A DNA stretch of 64,000 nt from Hyparrhenia diplandra (Eukaryota; Streptophyta; Magnoliopsida; Poales; Poaceae), in contig JADLZK010012665.1 in NCBI GenBank assembly GCA_015847255.1, forward strand, positions 186,001-250,000. The letters are read 5' to 3'. The translations under genes were made by a program, and so were the position numbers. Each line of letters opens with the position of its first letter. The first letter of the stretch is position 1. The notes under the pieces are model-generated. The model ran no database searches. It was not told where the DNA came from and saw nothing but the letters and a program-made list of their open reading frames with translations. This document shows, piece after piece, positions 1 to 11,390 of this stretch.

Positions 1-1824
1 ATTAACGAGGTCAACGGACCAAAAGAGTTTACAAGCACCAATTCACTGGATGGGGGCCTCCATCCGCAACAGCCCAGAATGACGACAAGCCACATAAATG
101 TCTGAATCACTAAAGAACCTAACCAAGCCAGCATTCAGCTAAAACCAGAACAACCTCATAGACCATAACGTGAGCCAAATCCTAAGAGCAAGAACATAAG
201 AAATTGCCTCAGTACATTCGCCAGCGCACTTATCATCATCTCCAGCTTTGACGGTCTCTTGGCACCACTCTCAGACGCTTGTCCACCCATCAACAGCTAC
301 CTCCATTCCAACCACATAATTTGTGCAGCTTCTGTCTTGATTGATTCCACCCTTGTCAGAAGAGTGGCTCTCTTCTCCTCCCGGGCATATGATTGACCAC
401 CTTTGAGCTGTGTTCGCCATTCTGTAGAGTAGTATGTCCATACCACTCCACCTCATTCTCTGAAAGCATAAATCATTCCTTAGTTTCCACAAACTCCAAA
501 GAGCTGCAGAAGTCATAATATTCAGTACACCATTCTTTTTATTACTCAGCCAAAATTTACCAATGTCATCTAAAGAGCTACCCAGATTAAAACCAAAAAC
601 TTTAGAAAGAACACGCCACATTTGCTTAGTAACTGCACATTCAAAGAAAATATGGTGTACTGTCTCAGGTTCACTACAGAAAAGACAAGAGGGGTCTTCC
701 ACATCCCTTCTCTTTGCTAAATTATCTCTAGTTAAAGTCTTATTCTTTGACACTAGCCACAGGAAGTACTGTACTCTTGGGGGGATTTTGATGTCCCAAA
801 TACATGGAACTGTTACTGAGTAAATCCCTCTAAAATTCACTATTTTATATAATGATTGAACTGAGTAAACCCCATTAGAGGTAAACTGCCAAATCATGGC
901 ATCTTCTTCTTGTGAGAATACAATAGTAGAAGCTAATTGACAGACTTCCTCCCACAGTTCCATCATTGTTGCAGAACCCATTCTAGTAAAAGTGCATCTA
1001 AGGTTTTCACCATCCCAGAGCTGAGCAATTGTTTTATTTTTTTCATTGACATATCTATATAGATTCCAGTATTGGATGGCTAAGCTGGAATTTCCAATCC
1101 AGTTATCCTCCCAAAATTTGATTTTTTGGCCATTACCTACTCTCCACTTATACCCACATCTAGCAGCCTGGGCTGCCCACATGAATCCTTTGAAGAAAGG
1201 AGAAACATCTAATGGATTAGTGTGTAGGATATTAGGCTTGGTAGTCCTATATTTGTAGTCTATCAATTCTTTCCAGAGTTTACCTTCATCTTGATTGTAT
1301 CTCTTTAGCCAAGAAGCTAACAAAGAAATGTTAAGATCTCTCAGATTGGGAAGGCCTAACCCACCAAACTCCTTAGCTATTGCCACAGACTCCCAATTAG
1401 CTAGGTGATATTTATGAGCTCCCTCTAAATCATTCCACAGGCAATTACTCATGTGAGAGTTAAGAATTTTAATTGCCCACTTTGGGAATTTTATAAAAGA
1501 CAACAGGTATATAGGTATGCTAGCTAAGCAGGTTTTGACTAATTGAGCTCTAGCCGCTAAAGACAACAATTTCCCTCTCCAACCTGAAATTCTTGACAAG
1601 AGTTTGTCAACCACTGGTTGGAGATCCTCTCTGGTAAGTTTTTCAAAATGCAAAGGAACCCCTAAATATTTGAGAGGGAAGCTACCTTTTGTACAGTTGA
1701 AAATGCTAGCTGCTAAGTTGACCTCCTCTTCATCTAAATTCATAGAAAGAATCTCACTTTTGTGAAAATTTACTCTCATCCCAGATATCTGCTCAAACCA
1801 CATAATAACATCGTCGCCGCTCAC
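1..1824 (-). mobile_element. 5'-truncated LINE (non-LTR retrotransposon), ORF2 C-terminal half
   Basis: A 517-codon frame runs open from 1824 to 271 on the minus strand. It starts downstream of the reverse transcriptase active site (no YADD motif). It keeps the RT thumb-like region (the block around PLKYLGVPLHF, then the GGLGLPNLRDLN block). It ends with a zf-RVT domain: WDIKIPPRVQYFLW, a C-x2-C pair and HHIFFEC at about residues 340-400. That is the usual order in plant L1-type ORF2. Sequence beyond 271 to the window edge is probably the rest of the 3' part. Loss of the RT core means it cannot move by itself. It is closely related to the LINE at 25334-27757, which does keep YADD. The long open frame suggests a fairly recent, dead-on-arrival insertion. 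Confidence 0.85.
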
Positions 1825-1923
1825 TCTTGTCTATATATTTGACCTTTTCAGTTTAGAAACACAAAAAACTTTATCAATAATGTAACGTTACTCATGTCAT
1901 GGCCTAGCCGTCCAGGTCCACAT

Positions 1924-2050
1924 ATGCATTTGTGTCACGGTTCGTCACACCACTCGCGAGTTGCGACACAAATGCATTTGTGACATGCTGGCAACATAGC
2001 AAACTCCCTCTTCGCCCGACACGCACAAGATGCCTAAAACCAGCATGTCA
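1924..2050. repeat. Two adjacent perfect inverted repeats
   Basis: A 13-bp arm at 1924-1936 is the exact reverse complement of 1965-1977, and an 11-bp arm at 1981-1991 is the exact reverse complement of 2040-2050. They could form two side-by-side hairpins. No coding potential is visible from 1825 to 2323, and no terminal structure of a known transposon was recognised here. Confidence 0.6.
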
Positions 2051-2323
2051 CAAGTTGCACAAGGCAATATAAAAATTAGTTTTAGTAGAGGATCAAGGAA
2101 CTATATATTTTGAAATTAGTTGACACGACATCTTAGTTCGGGGCAATATAACATTGCCCCCCTCTATCATATCTTCTTATCAAACGGAACGGGGCAATTT
2201 TCTCTAGATAGATAGTAGATAGATACTATACTAACCTAGAAAAACATGTTGTCAATTTTTTTTAAAAATAAAATCTAGAAAAATGGAAACGGGGCAATCT
2301 AAGTTCTGTTTTTTTTCGTTACG

Positions 2324-2527
2324 GCACTCACAATGCAGACTCTACCATAGAGTCTAAAACTATTTATTATCTTGGGTGTTGTGGACTTGGAGTCCAAATA
2401 AAACTTGAAGTCTTGTTTTTCTCCTTCTCTCTTTCATAAATATACTGCCACATCATCAAAAGTACAATAAATATGAAGCTAATTAATATGCCTAGACTCT
2501 GCGGTAGAGTCTGCATTGTAAAGTGAC
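2324..2527. mobile_element. MITE with about 30-bp terminal inverted repeats
   Basis: The left end (2324-2355) carries CAATGCAGACTCTACC followed by AGAGTCTA. The right end (2497-2526) holds the same sequence inverted, with two or three mismatches near the tip. About 140 bp of AT-rich, non-coding DNA lies between. This is the layout of a small non-autonomous DNA transposon. I could not fix the target-site duplication. Confidence 0.75.
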
Positions 2528-3840
2528 TTTATAGCGACCAAATCTGAAACTGATCGATCCGACGACTGATGGATTGATGCATCCCCAAGGGTCATCTTGG
2601 CCACACGGTGACCCGCAGGCTGCAGCTAGCATAGCAGCACAGCATTTGCTACATCCAGTTTGCTGCTGAAGATAGAGCATGCAGTTCCTTCGTTCGGTCG
2701 GCGCGTGGTTGTTGGCGCATGCGGCATGCATGCAGCCATTGCAGCGAAAGCGCGCGGCGGCTACCTGAACTGAACCTGGTGGGTGATGCTGATGCATGGC
2801 TCCGTGCATCACGCATGCATGCATCCAGCGCCCCCGATCGCGGGACGAGGGGAGCGGCAGCGGCAGCGGCCGCGCGCGCACGCGATGCCTGCCCTGCCGA
2901 CGCGCGCCGCGCCGCGGCGCTCAGGCTCCGCTCCGCAGTCACGCACGCATGCAGACGCGGAGTGATCTGGTACGGTATGGTGTACAACTCCTCCACCGCG
3001 TGCACCAACGTCTTGTACAAGTCCACCGCCCGCCCGCTCGGCATTGGCATCGATCGCGACAACAGATCGGTGCATCTTGATGTATACTGTCCTTGCTGAT
3101 GAGCTAAGCTCTGACGATCCATATCTGATCTGATCCATCCGCTGTAATGCACACACAATACAACACACAAGATACATGCATGCATGCTTACGTGCACCAA
3201 TAATCGATGCACGGCCTAGCTGTGCTGCGCTACCTGCTAGCTTTTGCATGCTCACGCGACGTGACTTGTGAGTTCGTCCTCGGATCCTATGGAGTAGTAC
3301 ATTGGAGATCGATCGACAGATCGAGGGCCAGACGGCACCAAATCATATCAGAGAGCGTCCGATCCCGCACGCACATCGATCTTTGCCTATAGCTAGCTAG
3401 ATCCTGCACAAGTGAGTGACATGCATGGTGTGTGGCCACTGCGGTCTACTACTCCGATCCACTAGTGACCACTACCACTACCACTACTGGCCATCATGAA
3501 TCAACAAAGCACAAGAAAAAGCAAAAGCTGCCTGACTCTTTACTCTTACCCTGCGCTGCTGCGCATGCCGAGATTTGAGGAGCTTGCATTGTCCACACCA
3601 TACGGTGCTCTACAAACTTGTAAACTTGCGATCATATTTGTTCCATCTCCAGATGATTGGCAATTTGGCATCGTCACATCTTCGACACCTTTTGCGATAT
3701 CTTCTCACCTCAAGACAAGAGCATGTGACTTGTAAATTATCGCACAAGGATCTGGAGACTGCTGCTGTTCTTCTGGATTATCTATCGGAATGGGCCTCAA
3801 ACCATTTCATCACATCAACTGGGCCTTCCTCTAAAAAATG
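2528..3840. other. Intergenic DNA rich in CATGCA (RY-type) motifs, no supported gene
   Basis: From about 2720 to 3430 the core CATGC recurs at least seven times, often as CATGCATGC (for example near 2725, 2814 and 3177). CATGCA is the RY/Sph element bound by B3 factors of the VP1/ABI3/FUS3 group. Several overlapping frames exist on both strands (2649-3255 minus, 2719-3099 plus) but none shows a domain I recognise, and their composition follows the GC-rich stretch. A frame at 3575-3841 ends with KDLETAAVLLDYLSEW, which looks protein-like but is unassigned. The region lies upstream of the ANP32 gene. Confidence 0.4.
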
Positions 3841-4050
3841 AGGATGATGGGCTAAGCCCAACCCATTTCTAGGTTAGCAAGGCCCATTCACCACACCCAC
3901 GTCCCAGCCACCGCCCACCGAACCCGCCGCCGATCCGCAATTCCCCATCCATCTCCCGATCTCCGTACACTCACGCAGGGGTTTTGCTAGGGGTTTTCCG
4001 CCTGCCACCACCGCTACGCCCCTTACCGCCGCCGCAGCAGGCCCGCAGCA

Positions 4051-6022
4051 ATGGCCGCCGTCGGCGGGACGACGCGGCGTGGAAGCGCGCCATTTCCGCC
4101 GCCACCAAGTCCACATCGGCGCCCAAGACGCTCGCCCTCGACGGCATCGTCAAGTCCTCCACGGGGCGGCTCCCTTCCGCCGCGCTCCTCGAGGGCGTCG
4201 CCGCCTCCCTCGAGGAGCTCTCCGTCGCGGGGCGCGCCTCTCCTCGCTGGAGGGCCTGCCCCGCCTCCCGGCGCTCCGGCGCCTCTCCCTCCCCGACAAC
4301 CGCCTCTCGGGGCCGCATCGCTCGCCGCCGTCGCGGAGGCATGCGGCGCCACGCTGCGCCACCTCGATCTGGGAAACAACCGGTTCGCTGACGTCCAGGA
4401 GCTCGCGCCGCTCGCCGGGGTTGGGGTCGAGTCGCTCGACCTGTACCAGTGCCCCGTCACTAAGGTTAAGGGGTACAGGGAGAAGGTCTTCGCGCTGATC
4501 CCTAGCTTGAAGTACCTCGATGGCGCCGATGCTGAGGGCAATGAGCGTTTGGAGACGGATGACGACGAGGACGATGAGGAGGATGACGAGGAAGGGGAAG
4601 AGGGAGAAGAAGGTGAAGAGGTGGAGGGAGAGGAGGGCGAAGAGGAGGATGGAGAGGAGGACGGGGAGGAAGAAGATGGTGAGGACGGGGAAGGGGATGA
4701 CGAAGAAGAAGGTGATGAGGAGGTGAGGGTTTTGCTCTAAATGTCTCTTAGTATTTATCAGTCAATACCTTTATTGGTTAGCGTGTTTTGATATGATGCA
4801 CTTCAACTACCTGAGTACCTGACAAGTGGCAATGCACATCAACTCTTTAGCTGACAACTCCCAACTTCAAAAATGGTCTGTAAAATCATGCGCTAATGAA
4901 TTTGTGAGTTATAGATTGATGAAGTTGGTTCTATGGATATGATTTCACTTAATTGCTGTATTGTTACTGATAGTCTAACATTGACATTGGTGGTTAGAGG
5001 ATGTATGATGCTAGCTTTGAGGTATTACTCTTGCGTGGGTGCCATTGTTAATTAAATGTCCGTGGTACTGCATATGATCCATTTACTTGTGGACAACATT
5101 CCTTTGGCAGGTTCCTATATGCATCAATATTAATTTTTATTTGTTTTCATTTATATGTCTACCTGTTTGCTTCCGTGTCATTTTAGACACTGAAGTGTCA
5201 TCAATCTGTGTACACTCTCATTTCTGGCATCCATTGCTGTTAAATCCTGCATGAGATGAGTAATTGTTGGTGTCTTCTTCCAATTATGAAAACCCTGGTA
5301 TCATATTGATTGTATTTTTGTTTTTAATGTATAGATTGAGGTGTTCTTGGTAGGATGTGTTTGTGTTGATATCTTTCCTGCTTGATCTTCTACATTGAAG
5401 ATTTACCCTGCGCCTGCTATTTTCATGCTAATATTTTCACTTAATATTTATCATTTGTGCACGGTTTATCATCAAGGTTCGACACTTATCTTTTTATGTA
5501 CTATCATTTATCAACTAGTTATTTGTTCTTGTAAATGCTTCAGTGCTCCATAATTTGAGTTTAAGTCACTGAGCCCTCACAGTTAGTGGGCTGTGAGTAT
5601 GTCTATCACCTTGAGTTTGTTTCTACATCTCAGTAGCTGCCAGTAACATCATGATTTGTTTGCACTTTGCAGTGTGAGTTTGACCCTGTTTACCTTTGAA
5701 ATTGTAACTGCCATGGCCTCACAACCCATTCTATCTAGCTCATTCTTGAACTCTGCAATTGTCTTGACTGACCTAAACAAGATCGATTGAGCGGTCTAGT
5801 TTACCGATTGAAACTTGATTTTGTGTCCAAAGAATTTGGTGAACGCAATTCTTCATTAGTAATTTCGACCATTTTCAGGCTGAAGACGAAGACGGTGAAG
5901 CTGAGGATGACGAACTTGATGCAGACGCAGAAGACAAGGAGAACATTGAAAGCAAAGCAGGATCTTCCCTGCCAAGTAAGAGGAAAAGGGATAACGAGGA
6001 TGATGCCAATGGAGATAATTAA
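4051..6022 (+). CDS. Acidic leucine-rich nuclear phosphoprotein 32-related protein (ANP32 family)
   Basis: Two exons: 4051-4722, ending at donor GAG|GTGAGG, and 5879-6022, after acceptor TTTTCAG and ending in TAA; the phase is kept across the 1.16-kb intron. The product of about 272 residues has an N-terminal helix and leucine-rich repeats (SLEGLPRLPALRRLSLPDNRL, then TLRHLDLGNNRFADVQELAP). A conserved capping segment follows (ESLDLYQCPVTKV...YREKVFALIPSLKYLDGAD). A long Glu/Asp tail ends in a basic KRKRD cluster likely to act as a nuclear signal. ANP32 proteins bind histones and act in chromatin and phosphatase regulation in animals; the plant role is less clear. Exon 1 is readable only in three successive frames: one G appears to be missing from G runs at 4066-4068, 4229-4232 and 4309-4312. 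The three losses sum to one codon, so the tail is in frame. I read these as sequencing errors. The start is the ATG at 4051, the first to lead into the conserved helix. Confidence 0.9.
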
Positions 6023-6475
6023 AACGGTGAGGGAAATAGTATCTCCTGAACTTCAGAAGCGTTTGTGTGCACTGATTATTATTTGCCTGCTTTATGTTTT
6101 TTTCCCAGTGCACTTGTAATAGACTAGAGCGTAGTGTTTTTAGGTGATTCCATTTCTGAAGTATCTTCTGGATTCTGGAAGTTGTTTGACTCTGAAACAA
6201 TGAGAACTCTTGGATGTCCCCAGCATGTATACACCCTTTGTTTGGTGTGACTTCCTGATGCTACTAATCGAGATCCCAGTTCATATTACGCTACTTGTGC
6301 TTCTGGAGGATGATGACCTTTTCATGCTTGTATGTAATTAATTATGTGTCCCTTTCATCGACTTCCTGGTGCGACTACTCTTATTGGTACAACACGGGAT
6401 TCGTCAAACATCTGTATGGTAGGAAAATTTCAATGAAGGAATGACAGACCGTCTACCGGTGAAAACATGGATGTT

Positions 6476-6760
6476 TGGATTTTTTTTTTCTGCTGACTTC
6501 CGTTGAAATCTGTTCTGCATTTGCATAAATCATCAAACAGCGACATCTACTGTAGGAATTCTCAGTCTCCATTACGCGTAAGTCTTTTTTTTTTTTTTTT
6601 TTTCTTCTGACTTCCGTGGAAATCTGTTCCGCATTTGCATAAATCGTCAAACAGCGACATCTACTCTAGGAATTCTCAGTCTCCACTCTCCGGTACGCAT
6701 AAGTCCTTTTTTTTTTCCTGCTGACATCCGTGGAAATCTGTTCTGCATTTCAAGTGGGTG
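6476..6760. repeat. Tandem repeat of about 118 bp, 2.4 copies
   Basis: Three successive blocks start with a T run followed by CTGAC(T/A)TCCGT(T/G)GAAATCTG, at about 6490, 6605 and 6717. The first two continue in step through GACATCTACT and GGAATTCTCAGTCTCC; the third stops after about 40 bp. It sits about 450 bp beyond the ANP32 stop codon. The minus-strand frames covering it are by-products of the repeat. Confidence 0.8.
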
Positions 6761-8160
6761 GAGGGAGACAAGCAATAAGGGTGTAGCAATAAGGGTGTAT
6801 TGGTCCATACGGAAGATGCGTACGGGTACACTGCCTGACAGTGGGCCTCTACACTCAAGAGACGTAGAAATGGCATGGATTAGGTAGACGGAGATTTATA
6901 ATGGTAAGTTTCAAAATACGTGAATTGTAGTGGTATAGAACTTTGAGAATTGCAATGGTACGGATCCAAATAACCCTTAATACTTTGAATATAGCTAAGG
7001 TCAATCATAAACACCAATTTTATAGACCATTTTATTACTATTTGATAGAAAACAGATCAAACATAAATAAAATAAACATCATTACGATATCTTGATCGAA
7101 CATTTTAAATCATTAATATAAATAATATATATTATATAATGGCAACACTTTTATCTAATTTTGTTTGTTTCCATAGCGCTGCCATATATGCTCGATTAGA
7201 TCATAGCATTTTCACATATTCAGACTATGTCTTTCCAAGAGGCGGAATGCATGTTCAGACTGAATGCATGTGTTGAGACGAAAAATAGCATATTCACATG
7301 TAACGGAATGCTTAGTCGACGAGGCAACCGTGGCGACTCCACCTTCGGCCACAGCCTTTCCCGTCGCCTCGCCAGGCGACGATGTTGTCCTCTCTTCACG
7401 GTCGCGGGGGTGTTTCGCAAAATTTACATTATGCAGACGGGTCAATAGACGGGATGTACATGGCCTAATACTACTGAATTAGCTTGTCTGCAACCGTCAT
7501 TGTATATCATGTATATCAATGTAGTCTGGTGGTAGTCTATATTATACTGTATATTTGTGTTTCTAAAAAGTCCAGCACGACAATGCGACAAGCAGACTTT
7601 TCCGCTGGCCACCCGCTGTGTAGGGTTTGGGCTATGATGTCCACCCTCTATTACTCTCCTTTTCCGTGGTGCCCCTCACAATGTATAATAAAGCTAGAGG
7701 TTGAGATCTATTTGTAGACTGAACCTCCAGATGTTGTGACACCAATGTTCGAATAATCGTGTGAACCCTGAATCGTGTCACCAACGATCGGACAAACCAG
7801 TATTAGGAGCCTAAAATATATTAGTTCAGTACACATATTTGATTCATGTTCTATAATTGGATTGTATATGTGAGATTAATTCTAATCTAATTATATGGGT
7901 CAACAACCTGCAGAACCGATCCTGCAAACAACCACAACTTTTCCACTGTGTTGTACTCGGCAAGATATGTACGTAAATAATGTATATATTCCGGTAGAGT
8001 CGATCACAATTATTCCTCAATCTTGTGTTCCAAAGCAAATGTCCTCGGCACTATACAAATTCCATGAGTTCATATTTATTATCAATAGTATTTAGTATTT
8101 CGACACATAGAGGTGATAAATAATTACAATAACAAATATTGAGAGCCATACATAAAAATC
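6761..8160. other. AT-rich intergenic DNA, nothing recognised
   Basis: No frame here has a recognisable domain and none exceeds 80 codons. No clear terminal repeats or tandem arrays were seen. It separates the ANP32 gene from the 3' end of the CRK gene on the opposite strand. Confidence 0.5.
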
Positions 8161-8235
8161 CAACACGATGGTGCACCACCTTGCATCCCTATCTATATTT
8201 CTACTATCGTGTCTGAGTGTCTTCATTGATTCTAT

Positions 8236-11081
8236 CTATCTTGGCTGGAACTCCGACACGGACATCCCGTTCAAAGAGAACACAGGAGCAGTAGCAGCAG
8301 ACACGTTACCCCGTTCATCGGAGCTGATCCCGTACGGAAAGGCGAAGGCCGGCTTGGACGGTGGTGCAAAGCCGGAGGATTGGCCGTGGAGCATGATGAG
8401 GACGTCGAGCATGGTTGGGCGGTCCACCGGGTTCTCCTGCACGCAGAGCAGCCCCAGATGGATGCACTTGACCACCTCACTCTCCATCTCCGGGGCCTGG
8501 CAATCCAAGAACGGGTCCACGACCTCCAGCGCGGTCCCTCTGACCCAGTGGTCCCACACCTAGTAGTAATATAAGATCTTGGATCATGTACAAAGTAGTA
8601 CTATGGTGTTTCTGACCCAGTGGTGTCTAATATATGATCCATTTTATCTGAAAGGTGACTCATGGAATGTGAAAACTAAGATGAATAGGTAGGGGACTGC
8701 AACTCACGTAGCTCAGCAGAATGATGGATTCTCCGGCTGCTGTTTCGAACATGTTAGTGTTTTTCCGTCCAGTAACGATCTCCAGGATCAGGACTCCGAA
8801 GCTGTATAAACGTCAAGCTTCACCGAGAGTTGCCCAAGAACTGCATACTCCGGCGCCATGTAGCCTCTGCCAAACATATATTGAGAATAGTTGAATTTTC
8901 AGGCCGCGAAACTATTGTTCGACGAACAAGGAAGAACACACAGCACAGAGCAATGTGGGATTACGTACAGCGTTCCGACAATTTGGCTCGTGATGGTGGT
9001 AGTCTTGTCGGTGCCGAAGAGCCTTGCCAGCCCGAAATCGGAGATCTTCGGGTTCATGTCGCCGTCAAGCAGGATGTTGCTGGACTTCAGGTCGCGGTGC
9101 ACGATTCTGATCTGTGAATCCTCGTGGAGGTATAGGAGGCCTCGTGCTGTTCCATAGAGGATGCGGTACCTTGTCTCCCAGTTTAACAATGGACGCTTTT
9201 CAGGGACTGCAAGAAGGCCACGCAGACATTAGTGATATACTACATCCGTCCTAAAAAAAATGTAAATCTCGTATCCTGAGGTGTCGAAGATTTTTAATTG
9301 GCATCGGCGCAGGATGTAGTGTTCTTGTACCAAAAAGGAAGGTGTCCAGGCTTCGATTAAGCATGTACTCGTATACAAGCAGCTTCTCCTGTCCCATCAA
9401 GCAAACGCCGAGAAGCTTTGCAAGATTGTTGTGCCGAAGCTTGGCGACCAGCAGCAGCTCGTTCCTCAGCTCTTTCAGGCCTTGCGCTGAAGCCTTGTCC
9501 AGCCTCTTCACGGCGATTTGCCGTCCATCAGGCAAGAAGCCCTGAAATTCCAGGCACCGTGTTTATTATATGATGTCCCAAAAGAGATGTGTCTCTACTC
9601 TCTAGCAAAATAGTAATGGTACCTTGTATACCGCGCCAAAGCCTCCATGTCCAAGCTTATTCTCTTGTGCAAAATTTGCAGTTGCCCTTCTCAGTGTTGC
9701 CAGGTCAAAGAGAAGCGACCCAGAATCGTCAGCTTCTTCCGCATCCGCATCCGCATCTGCATCTGCATACAAATAACACATGCTCATTCACATCATTCAC
9801 CAGTAAAGTTACGATTTTTTTTTTTTTCGAGATCGGGCCGTTCACCCGTTTTTCATTATTAAGAAGATAAAGTTACGAATTTTCACCATGTTCCTTTTGC
9901 TTTGAGACTCATTTCTACCATTCTGTTCTTTTTATTCTTAATATTTATGTTTTCTGAATTACTGTATCAAGATATATGCAGAACTTGATCAGGAACTCAC
10001 ATCGTTTTACTTGTGCTTTTCTCCAGAGGTAGATCATGAACGTGGATAGGAGGAGGACAACTAGGACCCCGAGAACAATGGCCACTACTGTTGCTGCATG
10101 TTCTGTTCCCCTTGTCCTCTTTGCTGCAGATACAAACACATACAATGCAGATAATGAGAGAGCGATTAAGGAGATGAGTTGGTTTTCTATTTGTCTGTCT
10201 GAAATTATGAAAAGAGCTAGCCTACCATCGTCGTGGACTGCTGCACCCGACGGAGCCGGCGTCAACGGAGGTGCAACAAGCTTCACTACCGGGCTGCTGT
10301 CATAGAAGAGGAACACCTGGAATCTCAGGTTGCACCACACCGCGTTGAACTGGCCGCCGGTTGAGCCGTTGAAGACGGCGGGCATCTCGTCCTTAAGCCT
10401 GCCGAGGCACGCCAGGCACGCCTCGGGAGCCAGGTTGGGCGTGCACTGCACCAGCCCGTAGATGTTGTGCACCAAGCTGCTGTGCGTCGTCGTGAACCCT
10501 TGGGCGGACGTAACCACCCCGGCGGCGTACCTCGCCGTCGAGTTCCGCGCCGCCCAGGCAGACAGCGCGGCCACGAGGTCGGCCGCGAGACCCAGGAACC
10601 GGCTGGGGCCGGCGGTGACGTTCACCACCAGGTTGGTGCTGGCGCCGTACTGCACCGGCGCCGCGGCGTCGCCCGGGATGGCCAGGAAGTCCGTATCCGA
10701 GTACCGGAGGAGGCAGCGGTCGTAGTACATGGACACGTCCCTGACGCCCCTGCAGTGGCCGAAGGAGTCGTCCGTCGCGAGCGCCAGACAGGACGCGCAC
10801 CGGCTGCCGTTGACGTCGCCGCGGCAGAGCGCGAGTCCCCACGTCTGGTCTGGGGCGTCGCCGAGCGTGGTGGTGGCGAAGCCTACGGCGGAGCTGGACG
10901 CGTTGGCGGACAGGGATCCTAGGAGTGCGACGACGTTGGAGTGGTAGGTGGAGTTGAGGGCGTAGGAGCTGCCGTTGTTGCAGAGGTAGTTCATGATGCT
11001 GAACGCGTGGCTGTGGACGGAGAAGAGAAGCAGGAGGACGACGGAGGCCATGTTGAGCGTGCAGGGTGCGGCGGCGGCCAT
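8236..11081 (-). CDS. Cysteine-rich receptor-like protein kinase (CRK, DUF26 family)
   Basis: Seven exons can be placed by splice sites and protein motifs: 11081-10226, 10123-10001, 9762-9623, 9541-9331, 9206-8969, 8866-8708 and 8559-8236, about 682 residues, normal for a CRK. Order: signal peptide (hydrophobic run after residue 11); two Gnk2/DUF26 domains, each with C-x8-C-x2-C (CRGDVNGSRCASC and CTPNLAPEACLAC); transmembrane helix in exon 2 (VVAIVLGVLVVLLLSTFMI); kinase with GHGGFGAVYK, Lys in AVKRL, HRDLKSSN and DFG. CRKs sit in the plasma membrane and signal in defence, redox and hormone responses. Exon 6 holds two extra bases (TATAC for TAC in the DVYSFG codons, near 8808), which would shift the frame; all other junctions keep phase. 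Either a damaged gene or a sequence error. Introns contain a LINE tail (9815-9867) and a short inverted repeat (9240-9248 with 9312-9320). The first ATG was chosen; a second at residue 11 would also leave a signal peptide. Confidence 0.9.
9815..9867 (-). mobile_element. LINE/SINE 3' tail in CRK intron 2, with 11-bp target duplication
   Basis: A T run of 13 followed by about 40 bp is flanked on both sides by TAAAGTTACGA (9804-9814 and 9868-9878). That is a retroposed poly(A)-tailed fragment read on the minus strand. It lies inside the CRK intron and leaves the splice sites untouched. Confidence 0.7.
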
Positions 11082-11387
11082 GAGGAGTGGTTACCTGCAG
11101 ACTGCAGTGCGGTGCTGCTTCTCGCTTAATCTGTGCACGGAGACTTCACTACTTAGGATTCCGGTAGCGTAGGGCAGAGGTAACCTCATTATCTTGGCGA
11201 AGCGACCACGCTGGTCGTCCTAAGTTAAAATCAGTAGGGTGGAACGATTTGTCGCCAGATATTGTTAATATTGAGTTGGCCCATGAATAAAATGAGTTCC
11301 ATTAGAATTTACATTCAGATGGAAAATTCTCGGTGAAGACACACTATTAAGCGCTATTGCAGACTGATTTGTTATTATGTTAAGCAC
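11082..11387. other. CRK upstream region
   Basis: Promoter-proximal DNA of the CRK gene, non-coding. The first part next to the start codon is also found in the truncated copy ending near 25145. No confident TATA box was identified. Confidence 0.4.
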
Positions 11388-11390
11388 TAA

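Noticed and set aside
4023..4541. Minus-strand frames opposite ANP32 exon 1
   Set aside because: They mirror the GC-rich leucine-rich repeat coding strand and lack any domain.
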